From an uncultured Methylophilaceae bacterium (GTDB lineage Bacteria; Pseudomonadota; Gammaproteobacteria; Burkholderiales; Methylophilaceae), in the NCBI GenBank assembly GCA_913009235.1, contig CAJVXS010000001.1, positions 1 through 64,000 on the forward strand: a stretch of DNA of 64,000 bases, in the 5' to 3' direction. The translations under genes were made by a program, and so were the position numbers. The notes beneath the pieces are model-generated. The model saw only the letters and a program-made list of their open reading frames with translations. It made no database searches and was not told where the DNA came from. The stretch's first letter is position 1, and each line of letters begins with the position of its first letter. This document shows, one piece after another, positions 45,799 through 54,783 of the stretch.

Positions 45799-47979
45799 AT
45801 GAGATATATCGTTTTCTTTAGTGCGTTGTTGGGGTTGGCCTTGCTGTATTTATTATCGCTAGCCAGCGCCAATGCAACTGTAGCCGGTGATTATTACAAA
45901 ATTCTGCTATATCTGAATGTTGCACTGGCCACGATGCTTGTTGTACTGATTGCCTTCCAGATTCAAAGTCTTTTGAAGAGCATTCAAAATCGAGTGGTGG
46001 GTAGCCGTCTTAATTTGCGAATGGTCAGTACATTTGCCATGATGGCGATTATCCCAGGGCTGATTGTTTATTTGGTTTCTGTCAATTTTCTATCGCGGTC
46101 TATTGAGTCTTGGTTTAATGTAAAAGTGGAAGCGGCCTTAGATGGTGGCTTACGTTTAGGTCAGCGCGCATTAGATACCCTGCTTGATGATATGAAAAAA
46201 CAAGCAGAAAGCATGGCGGCGACACTGTCGTTACAGCCAGCTCTTTCACAGTACAGAGTATTACATGAATTGCGGGAGCGTACAGGGGTACAAGATGCGA
46301 CATTATTATCGCCAGGTGGGCGCATTATGGCTGTATCGAGTGAAGATGCTTCTAGCTTTTTACCTGACCTGCCGAGTGTCACGCAATTGAGCCAAGCACA
46401 GTATCAGCTATTCGGCAAGGCAGAACCTATCCCGGGTAAAGGGCTGTATTTGCGTGTTTTAGCGCCAGTCCATTCGCTAGAATTGACTAGTGACACATTG
46501 ATTTTGCAGTTGTTGCAGCCAGTGCCGGAATCGCTGTCAAATGCCGCGGAAGCAGTGCAAGATGTGTATCGTGACTATCAAGAACTTTCTTATAGTCGCG
46601 ATTCCATTAAAGATGTGTTTAAACTAACGCTAACCCTGGTGTTGATGTTAGCGATGCTTTCTGCATTGGCGATAGCTTTTGTGCTAAGCCGCAGACTGTC
46701 ACGTCCATTGAGCACATTAGCAGAAGGCACTAGAGCGATTGCTGATGGTGATTACAGTACAATGTTACCAGAGCATGGCAGTGATGAGCTGGGCGTACTG
46801 GTGAAGTCATTTAATAGTATGACGCGTCAATTAGGCGAGGCTAATAAAGTGAATGAGCGAAATCATCAGCGGCTAGAGGCTGCACGTGGATATTTAGAAA
46901 CGACTTTAGCGCATTTATCTTCTGGAGTGTTAGCAATTAATCGTAACAGTGAGTTGCGCACATTTAATTTGGCGGCAAAAGATATTTTAGGGTTTAATTT
47001 AGCACAATACGAAAATCAAAAACTGTCGAAAATGGCGAATGAAAAGACTTTTCTTGCCGATTTTTTTAAGATGATAGAAACACACTTCGAGCTCACCGTT
47101 GATGAAGGGCAAGCGAGCGTAGAGATGCATCGGCAGTTAGAAGTATTAGGGCCGTCAGGGGAACAATTGCTATCGGTGCGCGCGACACGATTGCCAGCCA
47201 GCGCCGATAGTGGCTTTGTTGTGGTATTTGATGATGTCACCATCATGGCACAGGCGCAACGTGATGCTGCTTGGGGTGAGGTCGCCAGACGATTGGCACA
47301 TGAGATTAAGAATCCTTTAACACCGATTCAACTGTCTGCAGAGCGTGTGCAGCATAAACTATCAGATAAGCTTAGTGCAGAAGATGCGCGTATGCTAACA
47401 CGTGCGACGAATACGATCGTGAGCCAAGTGGGCGCGCTGAAGTCCATGGTGAATGAGTTTAGTGAGTACGCAAGAGCGCCATCGGCTAGTATGAAAAAGG
47501 TTAATTTAAATCAATTAATACTAGATGTGTCTGGCTTGTATGAAGGCTCACATATTGATATCACCTATGATTTGGCAGAGTTTATGCCCGATATGCTAGG
47601 TGATTCTACAATGCTGCGTCAGGTATTGCATAATTTAATGCAGAATGCACAAGATGCACTAGAGGCCCAAGCTGAAGGTGGGCAAGTTAAACCAGAAATC
47701 ACTGTTAGAACTAGTTCAGATAATAATACTGTTGTGTTGGTGGTGAGGGATAATGGGCAAGGGTTCCCCGAGAAAATATTAGCGCGCCCTTATGAGCCTT
47801 ATGTGACGACAAAAACAAAAGGAACAGGTTTAGGGTTGGCGATTGTAAAGAAAATGGTAGAAGAGCACCGGGGAGAGGTTGTCATTGCAAATAACGAATC
47901 TGGTGGTGCTTGTGTCAGCATACAGTTGCCATTGCAAGAAAGCATGACAGGATTGAAAGCACAGAGAAGCGAGTCGTGA
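45799..47979 (+). CDS. ntrY: NtrY-type membrane sensor histidine kinase
   Basis: The 726-residue kinase has two N-terminal membrane helices, a third at about residue 72-100, a large periplasmic sensor region, a further helix near 280, a HAMP domain (RRLSRPLSTLAEGTRAIADG), a PAS domain, a HisKA domain with the phosphorylated His501 in RRLAHEIKNPLTP, and an ATPase domain (NLMQNAQDALEA, DNGQGFPEKI, GTGLGLAIVKKM). It pairs with ntrX 57 bp downstream. NtrY/NtrX systems are linked to nitrogen and redox control; the signal here is unknown. Confidence 0.93.
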   Translation: MRYIVFFSALLGLALLYLLSLASANATVAGDYYKILLYLNVALATMLVVLIAFQIQSLLKSIQNRVVGSRLNLRMVSTFAMMAIIPGLIVYLVSVNFLSRSIESWFNVKVEAALDGGLRLGQRALDTLLDDMKKQAESMAATLSLQPALSQYRVLHELRERTGVQDATLLSPGGRIMAVSSEDASSFLPDLPSVTQLSQAQYQLFGKAEPIPGKGLYLRVLAPVHSLELTSDTLILQLLQPVPESLSNAAEAVQDVYRDYQELSYSRDSIKDVFKLTLTLVLMLAMLSALAIAFVLSRRLSRPLSTLAEGTRAIADGDYSTMLPEHGSDELGVLVKSFNSMTRQLGEANKVNERNHQRLEAARGYLETTLAHLSSGVLAINRNSELRTFNLAAKDILGFNLAQYENQKLSKMANEKTFLADFFKMIETHFELTVDEGQASVEMHRQLEVLGPSGEQLLSVRATRLPASADSGFVVVFDDVTIMAQAQRDAAWGEVARRLAHEIKNPLTPIQLSAERVQHKLSDKLSAEDARMLTRATNTIVSQVGALKSMVNEFSEYARAPSASMKKVNLNQLILDVSGLYEGSHIDITYDLAEFMPDMLGDSTMLRQVLHNLMQNAQDALEAQAEGGQVKPEITVRTSSDNNTVVLVVRDNGQGFPEKILARPYEPYVTTKTKGTGLGLAIVKKMVEEHRGEVVIANNESGGACVSIQLPLQESMTGLKAQRSES

Positions 47980-48036
47980 TGTTTGTGATTAGCGTAACTG
48001 AAGTGAAAAATAGTACAGAGATAAGGTGGTACCAAT

Positions 48037-49287
48037 ATGGCATCTAAGAATATTTTGGTTGTAGACGATGAGGTCGGCATTCGTGAATTGTTAAGCGATA
48101 TTTTACAAGATGAAGGGTATCGTGTGGTTGTCGCTGAGAATGCACAAGTAGCACGTGAGGCGCGCTTGTCCGCACGACCTGACTTGGTTCTGCTGGATAT
48201 CTGGATGCCAGATTGTGATGGGGTTAGCTTGCTGAAAGAATGGGGTAATGCCGGTTTGTTGAATATGCCTGTAGTGATGATGTCAGGCCATGGCACGATT
48301 GATACGGCGGTAGAAGCCACGAGACTGGGTGCTTTTGATTTTCTAGAAAAACCAATCGCGCTACAGAAATTATTGAAAACGGTTAATGAAGCACTGCTGC
48401 ATGCGGAGACTTTACCTAAAACAGAAATGAATTTAGCCAGCCTCGGTAAGAGTCAGGTGATTAATGACCTTAAGCAAAGGTTGGAGAAAATATCTCGCAC
48501 TAATACACCCTTGTTACTTATGGGTAATAATGGTGGTAGTGTTGAATTGTGCGGGCATTTTTTACATGAAGCAGATACCCCATGGCTATCTTTGAAGGAT
48601 AATGAGAGACTAAAAACCGCGCCATTGGAATTGTTAGAGCAAGCACGCGAAGGCATTATCTTTATTGAAGAGCTGACAGCTTTATCTGCTGTGGAACAAA
48701 AAGGCTTAAGCCTATTGCTGTCCAATGCTAGCAAATATGATGCGCGCATTATTTGTGCGACGACCTATAGCTTACCGCAGTTGACTGAGTATGTGGGGTT
48801 GGAACAGTCTTTACTGCAATTGCTTGCTAACACCCATTTAAAAATCCCGAGTTTGAATGACCACCGTGAAGATATTCCCGAGCTTGTATTAGCTATGGCA
48901 GCCGTGTTGGCAGAGTCTTCTGGTGTTGATTATAAACATTTTGATGTGGCAGCCCTGAATGCCTTACGTAATGCGGAATGGATCGGTGATTTAAAGCAGT
49001 TAGAAGCCGTCGTTCAGAATCTGATGTTAACCAGCTTAGGTGAGAAAATTCGGCTAGAAGATGTTGTGCGGATACTGGAGCAGTTTATCGAGCCTGCAGG
49101 CCAAGGGCTGCCCATCGATTTAGTACAGCCATTTCGGCCCGCTAGAGATGAGTTCGAGCGTTACTACTTCAAGCATCACATGAAACTGATTAACAATAAC
49201 ATGAGTAAACTAGCTGAAATTTCTGGCCTAGAGCGCACTCACTTATATCGCAAACTCAAACAGCTAGGCGTGAGCATTAAAGGCTAG
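48037..49287 (+). CDS. ntrX: NtrX-type response regulator with decayed AAA+ domain
   Basis: The 416-residue protein has an intact receiver (VVDDEVGIREL, phospho-acceptor Asp54 in LLDIWMP, KPIALQKL) and a C-terminal Fis-type helix-turn-helix (KLAEISGLERTHLYRKLKQLG). The middle follows the sigma-54-activator AAA+ fold, but the Walker A place reads MGNNGGSVE (about residue 162) without the lysine, Walker B reads FIEE, and the GAFTGA sigma-54 loop is absent. It is therefore unlikely to hydrolyse ATP or to activate sigma-54, and probably works as a DNA-binding regulator or repressor. It is paired with ntrY. Confidence 0.88.
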   Translation: MASKNILVVDDEVGIRELLSDILQDEGYRVVVAENAQVAREARLSARPDLVLLDIWMPDCDGVSLLKEWGNAGLLNMPVVMMSGHGTIDTAVEATRLGAFDFLEKPIALQKLLKTVNEALLHAETLPKTEMNLASLGKSQVINDLKQRLEKISRTNTPLLLMGNNGGSVELCGHFLHEADTPWLSLKDNERLKTAPLELLEQAREGIIFIEELTALSAVEQKGLSLLLSNASKYDARIICATTYSLPQLTEYVGLEQSLLQLLANTHLKIPSLNDHREDIPELVLAMAAVLAESSGVDYKHFDVAALNALRNAEWIGDLKQLEAVVQNLMLTSLGEKIRLEDVVRILEQFIEPAGQGLPIDLVQPFRPARDEFERYYFKHHMKLINNNMSKLAEISGLERTHLYRKLKQLGVSIKG

Positions 49288-49291
49288 CTTC

Positions 49292-50059
49292 TTATAGGTT
49301 CACTTCTAGTACAACAGGTGTGTGATCACTCGGGCGCTCTAGTTTCCTAGGCGCTTTATCAATGATGCAAGATGCACATTTTTCTTTCAGTGCATCACTT
49401 ACGAGAATGTGATCAATCCGCATGCCGCGATTTCGTCTAAAACCCATCATGCGGTAATCCCACCAGCTGTAATGTCCAGCCTCTTGTTCAAATAGCCTAA
49501 AGCTGTCATGCAATCCCATTTCCAACAGCTCTTCAAAGGCGTCACGCTCTCTAGGACTGACTAAAATCTCACCGTCCCACGCATCCGGGTCATGACAATC
49601 TCTATCGTCAGGTGCGATATTATAGTCACCTAATATCACCAAGTTTGGATATTTCTTCAACTCTTTGACTAGCCATGTGCTGAGCGCCTTAAGCCAGCGC
49701 ATTTTGTAATCATATTTTTCAGAATCAACCGCTTGGCCATTCACCACATACACACAAATTACACGAACGCCATCAATCGTCGCACTAATCACACGTTTCT
49801 GTTCATCTTCAAAATCTGGAATGCCATGATTCACATCCATAATTTCATGAGTACTCAGAATCGCCACACCGTTATAAGTTTTTTGCCCATAGTGCACCGC
49901 ATGGTAACCAGCGCTTTTTAACCCATCGTACGGAAATTTAATATCTTCCTGCTTGGTTTCTTGTAAGCACAAGACCTCAATAGGATTTTTTACTAGCCAA
50001 TCTAATACATGTGGTAAGCGGACTTTTAAAGAGTTGACGTTCCAAGTGGCTAATCTCAT
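49292..50059 (-). CDS. xth: Exodeoxyribonuclease III
   Basis: ExoIII acts in base-excision repair at abasic sites. The 255-residue protein has the EEP-family motifs: WNVNSLKVRLP at the N-terminus, LCLQETKQED, ILGDYNIAPDDRD, and the C-terminal RPSDHTPVVLEV with the catalytic aspartate-histidine pair. It converges on ntrX with a 4-bp gap. Confidence 0.95.
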   Translation of the reverse strand: MRLATWNVNSLKVRLPHVLDWLVKNPIEVLCLQETKQEDIKFPYDGLKSAGYHAVHYGQKTYNGVAILSTHEIMDVNHGIPDFEDEQKRVISATIDGVRVICVYVVNGQAVDSEKYDYKMRWLKALSTWLVKELKKYPNLVILGDYNIAPDDRDCHDPDAWDGEILVSPRERDAFEELLEMGLHDSFRLFEQEAGHYSWWDYRMMGFRRNRGMRIDHILVSDALKEKCASCIIDKAPRKLERPSDHTPVVLEVNL

Positions 50060-50148
50060 AAGTGTGTTTCTAGTGGGGTTTGAATGGGGCTCACTTTATC
50101 ATGCGCGGATTTAATGGTCAAAATCATATGGTTCAAAGTAAAGCAGCG

Positions 50149-50757
50149 CTATTCAGTTGGCGGAGGGCCTGCCTTTGGAAAGGCATCTAATTTCTGTGCA
50201 ATACAGATAGCCGAATGCGCATCATTCGCCGCATATTGAATTTGGCTTTTTTGCAATGGATAAGCACCCCAATTAGAAGTCTGCGCACCTTTCCCTAAAC
50301 GAAGTTTAAGCACCATTGCCACAGCTGCCCGCGCACCAATGGTATTTTTTTCTCCAGCTAAGTTTTTCAACTCAACTGATAAATCCAGAGTGTTAACAAT
50401 ATCAATATCGAGCTTACCGCGCAGCTCTTTGTTATCACCACGAAGTCCAAACCCAATTTTTTGAATCTTAGGGTTGCTTAATATTGCCCTAGCAGCAGAA
50501 ACAGCTGCAGGAAACCGCATAGGAAATAAAAACGCCTTCGATACAGTAGCCAGCTGAACTAATGTAGGTCCAGGACTCACCTGACCTTTACGGAAGGTGG
50601 GCTCGCTTTCAGTATCAAACCCAAGTCGAACTTCGTGACTTAAAGCAGAAAATGCCTCAGCCGCATCAATCTCATTTTCAACTAGCTTAATATTAATAAG
50701 ATCAAGCCCACAATACAAAGGAAACGCTCTGATTTCTTCTTTACTTGGACGTTCCAT
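50149..50757 (-). CDS. RNase D-like 3'-5' exonuclease domain protein
   Basis: The 202-residue protein is a DEDDy exonuclease domain: LGFDTESEPTF (Exo I), a central QKIGFGLRGDNKEL (Exo II) and QIQYAANDAHSAICIA (Exo III with the tyrosine). It has no HRDC domain, so it is not full RNase D. Substrate, RNA or DNA ends, is unknown. It may share transcription with xth, 90 bp away. Confidence 0.83.
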   Translation of the reverse strand: MERPSKEEIRAFPLYCGLDLINIKLVENEIDAAEAFSALSHEVRLGFDTESEPTFRKGQVSPGPTLVQLATVSKAFLFPMRFPAAVSAARAILSNPKIQKIGFGLRGDNKELRGKLDIDIVNTLDLSVELKNLAGEKNTIGARAAVAMVLKLRLGKGAQTSNWGAYPLQKSQIQYAANDAHSAICIAQKLDAFPKAGPPPTE

Positions 50758-50839
50758 GTAGTGGCATCTTTTGGAATCTTAGGTTAATTAATATCACTAT
50801 TCTACGCGTTAATTTGGTTTTTATTTTAAATCCTCTTTG

Positions 50840-51120
50840 TCGCGCTGAGCAGTGCAGTGAAATTAGGAATAAGGCGAGGACCTGTTTGAGCGCCGCGACA
50901 AGTCATGGTTTGTGTCGCTTGTTAGAGCGAGCTCCGCACCGCCTACTTTTGCGAAGTAGCTCAGAAAATAAGCGATAGTGGGGGTGCTCTTCACAATTGA
51001 CTTAGAGCTTTAGCACTTAGGGGGATTGGGGGCGCCCCTTGGGGCATTTCTTTGGTTGCTTACTTTCAGAGGTGCTTTTAATTCGATGCCGCACCTATGC
51101 AGTACTCGCCTTCCCAGATT
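50840..51120. repeat. Probable dispersed repeat between the exonuclease and prlC
   Basis: This stretch is GC-richer than its surroundings and holds blocks such as GGGGGCGCCCCTTGGGGCAT followed by TTCTTTGGTTGCTTACTTTC, which resemble a family of dispersed non-coding repeats I recall from beta- and gammaproteobacterial genomes. Several short frames cross it, but none has a ribosome site or a protein-like profile. The rest of the 379-bp gap (50758-51136) shows nothing else. Confidence 0.45.
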
Positions 51121-51136
51121 TCGTTGCTTATGGATA

Positions 51137-53167
51137 TCAGTCCGCCATCCCACTATGTCTCAATAACGCATCCATACTAGGCTTCCTACCCCTAAAAGCT
51201 ACAAACGACTCCATGGCCGGCCTGCTACCACCCTTAGCCAATACCTCAGCCTTGAACCGACTGCCAGCCTCTTCTGACAAGATGCCTAGCTCTTCAAACA
51301 AACTATAAGCATCCGCAGATAACACCTCTGCCCATTTGTAACTATAATAACCAGCCGCATAACCACCCGCAAAAATATGGCTAAAGCTATTCGGGAAACG
51401 GTTCCATTCTGGGGGGCGTAATACAGCGACTTCATCACGTACTTGCTCGACAATATCTAAGGCGGTCAAATCGCCATTCGGATCAAAGTCGCCATGTAAG
51501 CGCATATCGAATAATGAGAACTCGATTTGACGCACGGTTTGTATACCTGCTTGGAAGTTCTTAGCGGCAATCATTTTATCGAACAACTCACGCGGTAACT
51601 GTGCGCCAGTTTGGACGTGTGAGGACATATCGCTGAGCACTTCCCATTCCCAGCAGAAGTTTTCCATAAACTGGCTAGGTAGCTCAACTGCATCCCACTC
51701 CACACCGGAAATGCCAGAGACGCCATATTCATCGACTTGCGTCAGCATATGGTGAAGACCGTGACCAAACTCATGGAATAAGGTCGTTATTTCGTTATGG
51801 GTAAATAAAGAGGGTTTATCACCCACAGGTGCTGAGAAGTTGCAAGTTAGAAATGCGACAGGCAGTTCAATGCCTTTTTCTTTTTTGCGACGGGTAATAC
51901 ACACGTCCATCCATGCGCCGCTACGTTTGTTTTGACGGGCGTATAAATCTAAATAGAAGTAAGCAATTGGGTTGTTGTCTTGGTCATTGATGACGTAAAA
52001 CGCTACGTCGTCATGCCAAAGTGGTGCTTCTGCTTTTTGCACTTTGACGCTAAAGATTGTTTCAGTGACTTTAAATAAGCCCGCTAATACTTTTTCCTCA
52101 GGGAAGTGTTGTTTCACTTCTTGATCAGAGAACGCATATTTCTCTTGGCGTAGCTTTTCGCTAACATAGCCAACATCCCATGCTTGCATATCATCCAAAC
52201 CTAATGTTTTCGCATAAGCAGTTAATTCGTTTATATCACGCTCTGCATACGGTTTAGCACGTTGAGCTAACGTATATAAGAACTCTGTCACTTGTGCCGG
52301 GGTATCTGCCATTTTAGTGGCTAATGACAGCTCAGCGAAGTTGTTGAAGCCAAGTATATGGGCTTCTTCTTTTTTTAGTTCGAGTAAGTCTCTAATTAAG
52401 CCAGTGTTGTCCCATTCTGGTTTGCTTAGCTCTGAAGCGCGTGTGGAATAGGCGCGGTAAAGGGCTTCACGTAAGTTGCGATTTTCTGCATATTGCATCA
52501 CTGGTAAATAAGACGGGAAATGTAGACTGAACTGATAGCCAGATTTTCCAGCTTCTCTCGCTGCATCTTTCGCTGCTTCCACGGCATCAGCAGGCAAGCC
52601 TGCTAAGGCATCAACGCTGTCTACTAAATGCGTGAAATCACTGGTGTTATCCATGATATTTTCTTCAAACTTGCTGCCAAGTTTCGATAACTGCTCCAAA
52701 ATGGCTTTAAGCCGTGATTTTTGGTCGGCAGGGAGTTCTGCGCCGCCTAGCTTGAAGTCACGCACTTCATGGTTGATAATCGTTTGTTGCGCTGGACCGA
52801 GTTGTTTAAATTCTGAGCTAGTTCGTATGGATTTAAACTTTTCAAATAAGCGTTCATCTTGCGCTAAATCGCTGCCAAAATCAGTTAGCTTCTGCAAATT
52901 GTCATTATAGGCCTCGCGTAGTTCTGGGCTATTCACTACTGCATTCATGTGGCCGACTTGGCTCCAAGTGCGCCCTAGCTTCTCACTATGGTCTTCTAAT
53001 TTAAGTGCAATGTTCTCCCATGTCGGCGTTTCTTGACTAGTTGCTAGTTGCTCAACCAAGATGCGCCCTTCGTTAATTAAGCTGTCGATGGCTGGGCTAA
53101 CATGCTTAGGTTTAACTTCATTAAATTTAGGCAAGCCAGAAAAGTGTAGTAGTGGATTGGATGACAA
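51137..53167 (-). CDS. prlC: Oligopeptidase A
   Basis: PrlC is a cytoplasmic M3 zinc peptidase that degrades oligopeptides and cleaved signal peptides. The 676-residue protein has NPLLHFSGLPKFNEVKP at the start, the zinc motif HEFGHGLHHML (about residue 466) and the C-terminal GGSRPAMESFVAFRGRKPS region. The start is TTG at 53167, preceded by AAGGAAC; no ATG is near. Confidence 0.95.
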   Translation of the reverse strand: MSSNPLLHFSGLPKFNEVKPKHVSPAIDSLINEGRILVEQLATSQETPTWENIALKLEDHSEKLGRTWSQVGHMNAVVNSPELREAYNDNLQKLTDFGSDLAQDERLFEKFKSIRTSSEFKQLGPAQQTIINHEVRDFKLGGAELPADQKSRLKAILEQLSKLGSKFEENIMDNTSDFTHLVDSVDALAGLPADAVEAAKDAAREAGKSGYQFSLHFPSYLPVMQYAENRNLREALYRAYSTRASELSKPEWDNTGLIRDLLELKKEEAHILGFNNFAELSLATKMADTPAQVTEFLYTLAQRAKPYAERDINELTAYAKTLGLDDMQAWDVGYVSEKLRQEKYAFSDQEVKQHFPEEKVLAGLFKVTETIFSVKVQKAEAPLWHDDVAFYVINDQDNNPIAYFYLDLYARQNKRSGAWMDVCITRRKKEKGIELPVAFLTCNFSAPVGDKPSLFTHNEITTLFHEFGHGLHHMLTQVDEYGVSGISGVEWDAVELPSQFMENFCWEWEVLSDMSSHVQTGAQLPRELFDKMIAAKNFQAGIQTVRQIEFSLFDMRLHGDFDPNGDLTALDIVEQVRDEVAVLRPPEWNRFPNSFSHIFAGGYAAGYYSYKWAEVLSADAYSLFEELGILSEEAGSRFKAEVLAKGGSRPAMESFVAFRGRKPSMDALLRHSGMAD

Positions 53168-53203
53168 AGTTGTTCCTTGTATTAAAGACTTGAAATTAAA
53201 GGC

Positions 53204-53353
53204 TTAATTAATTAAGCGCAGATACAATGGGTAGCGATAGCGGTAATAACTTAAAAGTAATATTGGCTTGTCGGCAATATCGTCGTACTTGGGGCTGTGA
53301 TTACTTCTGGTGCGAGGGCTTCCTATGGTTGTATGTTGGCTATATGGCGGCAT
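53204..53353 (-). CDS. Small ORF upstream of prlC, doubtful
   Basis: A 49-codon frame between rapZ and prlC reads MPPYSQHTTIGSPRTR, then KYDDIADKPILLLSYY and a basic, tyrosine-rich end (RYRYPLYLRLIN). It has no clear ribosome site. A 42-codon frame also exists on the plus strand (53227-53355). I do not recognise either; the region may hold a relic. Confidence 0.2.
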   Translation of the reverse strand: MPPYSQHTTIGSPRTRSNHSPKYDDIADKPILLLSYYRYRYPLYLRLIN

Positions 53354-53379
53354 AGAGATGGGAAATCAAGAGCTTAGTC

Positions 53380-54231
53380 TTATGGTGCTGTTTTTCTATT
53401 GAGTTCTCGGTGGCGAATGATGATTTTATATTCGGATGATTGAAAATGGTGACATAATTGCTCAGCAAAATATACGGAGCGATGTTGTCCTCCAGTACAG
53501 CCAATCGCCACCGTCAAATAACTGCGATTATCTTGTTCAAAACTGGATAGCCACTTTTGAATATACTGTTTAACATCAGCTAACATATCTAACACCACTG
53601 GGTCACTTTCAAGGAAGTTGATGATGGCAGTGTCTTTGCCAGTAAGGGGGCGTAAGATTTTATCGTAATGCGGATTAGGTAGGCTACGGACATCAAAGAC
53701 AAAGTCTGCATCCAGTGGGATGCCTTCTTTGAAGCCAAAAGATGTGAATATCAAGACCATTTTATTGGCAGTGCGTTCGGTAAATTCACGAATGTGGTTA
53801 CGTAAAGTATTGGCGCTAATGTGGCTGGTGTCAACCCGATGGCCGAGTTCGCTATAATTAGCTAATAATTGACGTTCGCGTGAGATGCTTTCGGCCAAGG
53901 TTGTTTCGCCATCACTTAATGGGTGCTTACGTCTCGTTTCACTGAACCGCTTGACTAGTACTTCGATATTTGCATCTAAAAACAGTATATCAACCTGGTT
54001 GCCACTCGTTTTAAGTTGTTCAATCTCGCTTGGGAAGGTTTCTAAACCTGCGCTACGGCAATCAATGCTAATGGCAATATTGTTATATTGGGTAGATTCA
54101 ACATGTTGTGAGATGAGTGGCAACATTGTCGCTGGCAAATTATCAATACAATAGAAACCACTATCTTCTAGCGCGCGTAGCGCGACACTTTTACCAGAGC
54201 CTGATAGCCCAGTGAGGATGATTAAATGCAC
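53380..54231 (-). CDS. rapZ: RNase adapter protein RapZ
   Basis: RapZ is a P-loop nucleotide-binding protein; in E. coli it guides RNase E to the GlmZ small RNA in control of glucosamine-6-phosphate synthase. The 283-residue protein has Walker A GLSGSGKSVALRALED at the N-terminus and the C-terminal GCTGGQHRSVYFAEQL motif. It lies downstream of hpf. The ptsN and hprK genes often found between hpf and rapZ are absent; only a 68-bp gap is left. Confidence 0.95.
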   Translation of the reverse strand: MHLIILTGLSGSGKSVALRALEDSGFYCIDNLPATMLPLISQHVESTQYNNIAISIDCRSAGLETFPSEIEQLKTSGNQVDILFLDANIEVLVKRFSETRRKHPLSDGETTLAESISRERQLLANYSELGHRVDTSHISANTLRNHIREFTERTANKMVLIFTSFGFKEGIPLDADFVFDVRSLPNPHYDKILRPLTGKDTAIINFLESDPVVLDMLADVKQYIQKWLSSFEQDNRSYLTVAIGCTGGQHRSVYFAEQLCHHFQSSEYKIIIRHRELNRKTAP

Positions 54232-54299
54232 GATATTGACTCTTTTAACCTTAAAAACTGTTTGGCCGATGTTAAATGGCTCGCCAATATGAAAGGGCG

Positions 54300-54641
54300 C
54301 TAATTATTATCAGGATGACTAACTGCTTGGTGTTTGACAGCGCCATTAACTTTATGATGGTTACTGTTTTTTTCTTTGTGTTTCAGCACGAGTCGGTCAA
54401 GTTTATCCATCAGAATATCGATGGCGCTATACATGTTCTCATCGCCACTCACAGCGTGTAAATCATTGCCAGGCACGTGTATGGTTGCTTCAACCAGTTG
54501 AGTAAGCTTTTCTACACGCATGGTTACTTTTACGTCAATTACATGATCAAAGTGATTGCTAATCTTTTCTAGTTTTGTTTCTATGTATTTCTTTAAGGCA
54601 GCTGTTATTTCTAGATGGTGTCCTGATAATTGCAAGTTCAT
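54300..54641 (-). CDS. hpf: Ribosome hibernation promoting factor, short form
   Basis: The 113-residue protein has the sigma-54-modulation/HPF fold: MNLQLSGHHLEITAALKKYIETKLEKI at the start and ATIHVPGNDLHAVSG in the middle, with a conserved DxLVLKHKEK helix. It binds stationary ribosomes. The last 15 residues are a polar tail. It follows rpoN, its usual neighbour. Confidence 0.93.
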   Translation of the reverse strand: MNLQLSGHHLEITAALKKYIETKLEKISNHFDHVIDVKVTMRVEKLTQLVEATIHVPGNDLHAVSGDENMYSAIDILMDKLDRLVLKHKEKNSNHHKVNGAVKHQAVSHPDNN

Positions 54642-54783
54642 AATTAAGATCCTTTCTATTAATTCTTCTCTTCAAATTTTTACTTTAAAGGTTGAGTAAG
54701 TAAAAAAAGCTATAGAACAAATTTAGTGTACACGCTTTTAGCGTGAGTACAATTAATCTAGTTTATTATTTTTATGCCTTTCG

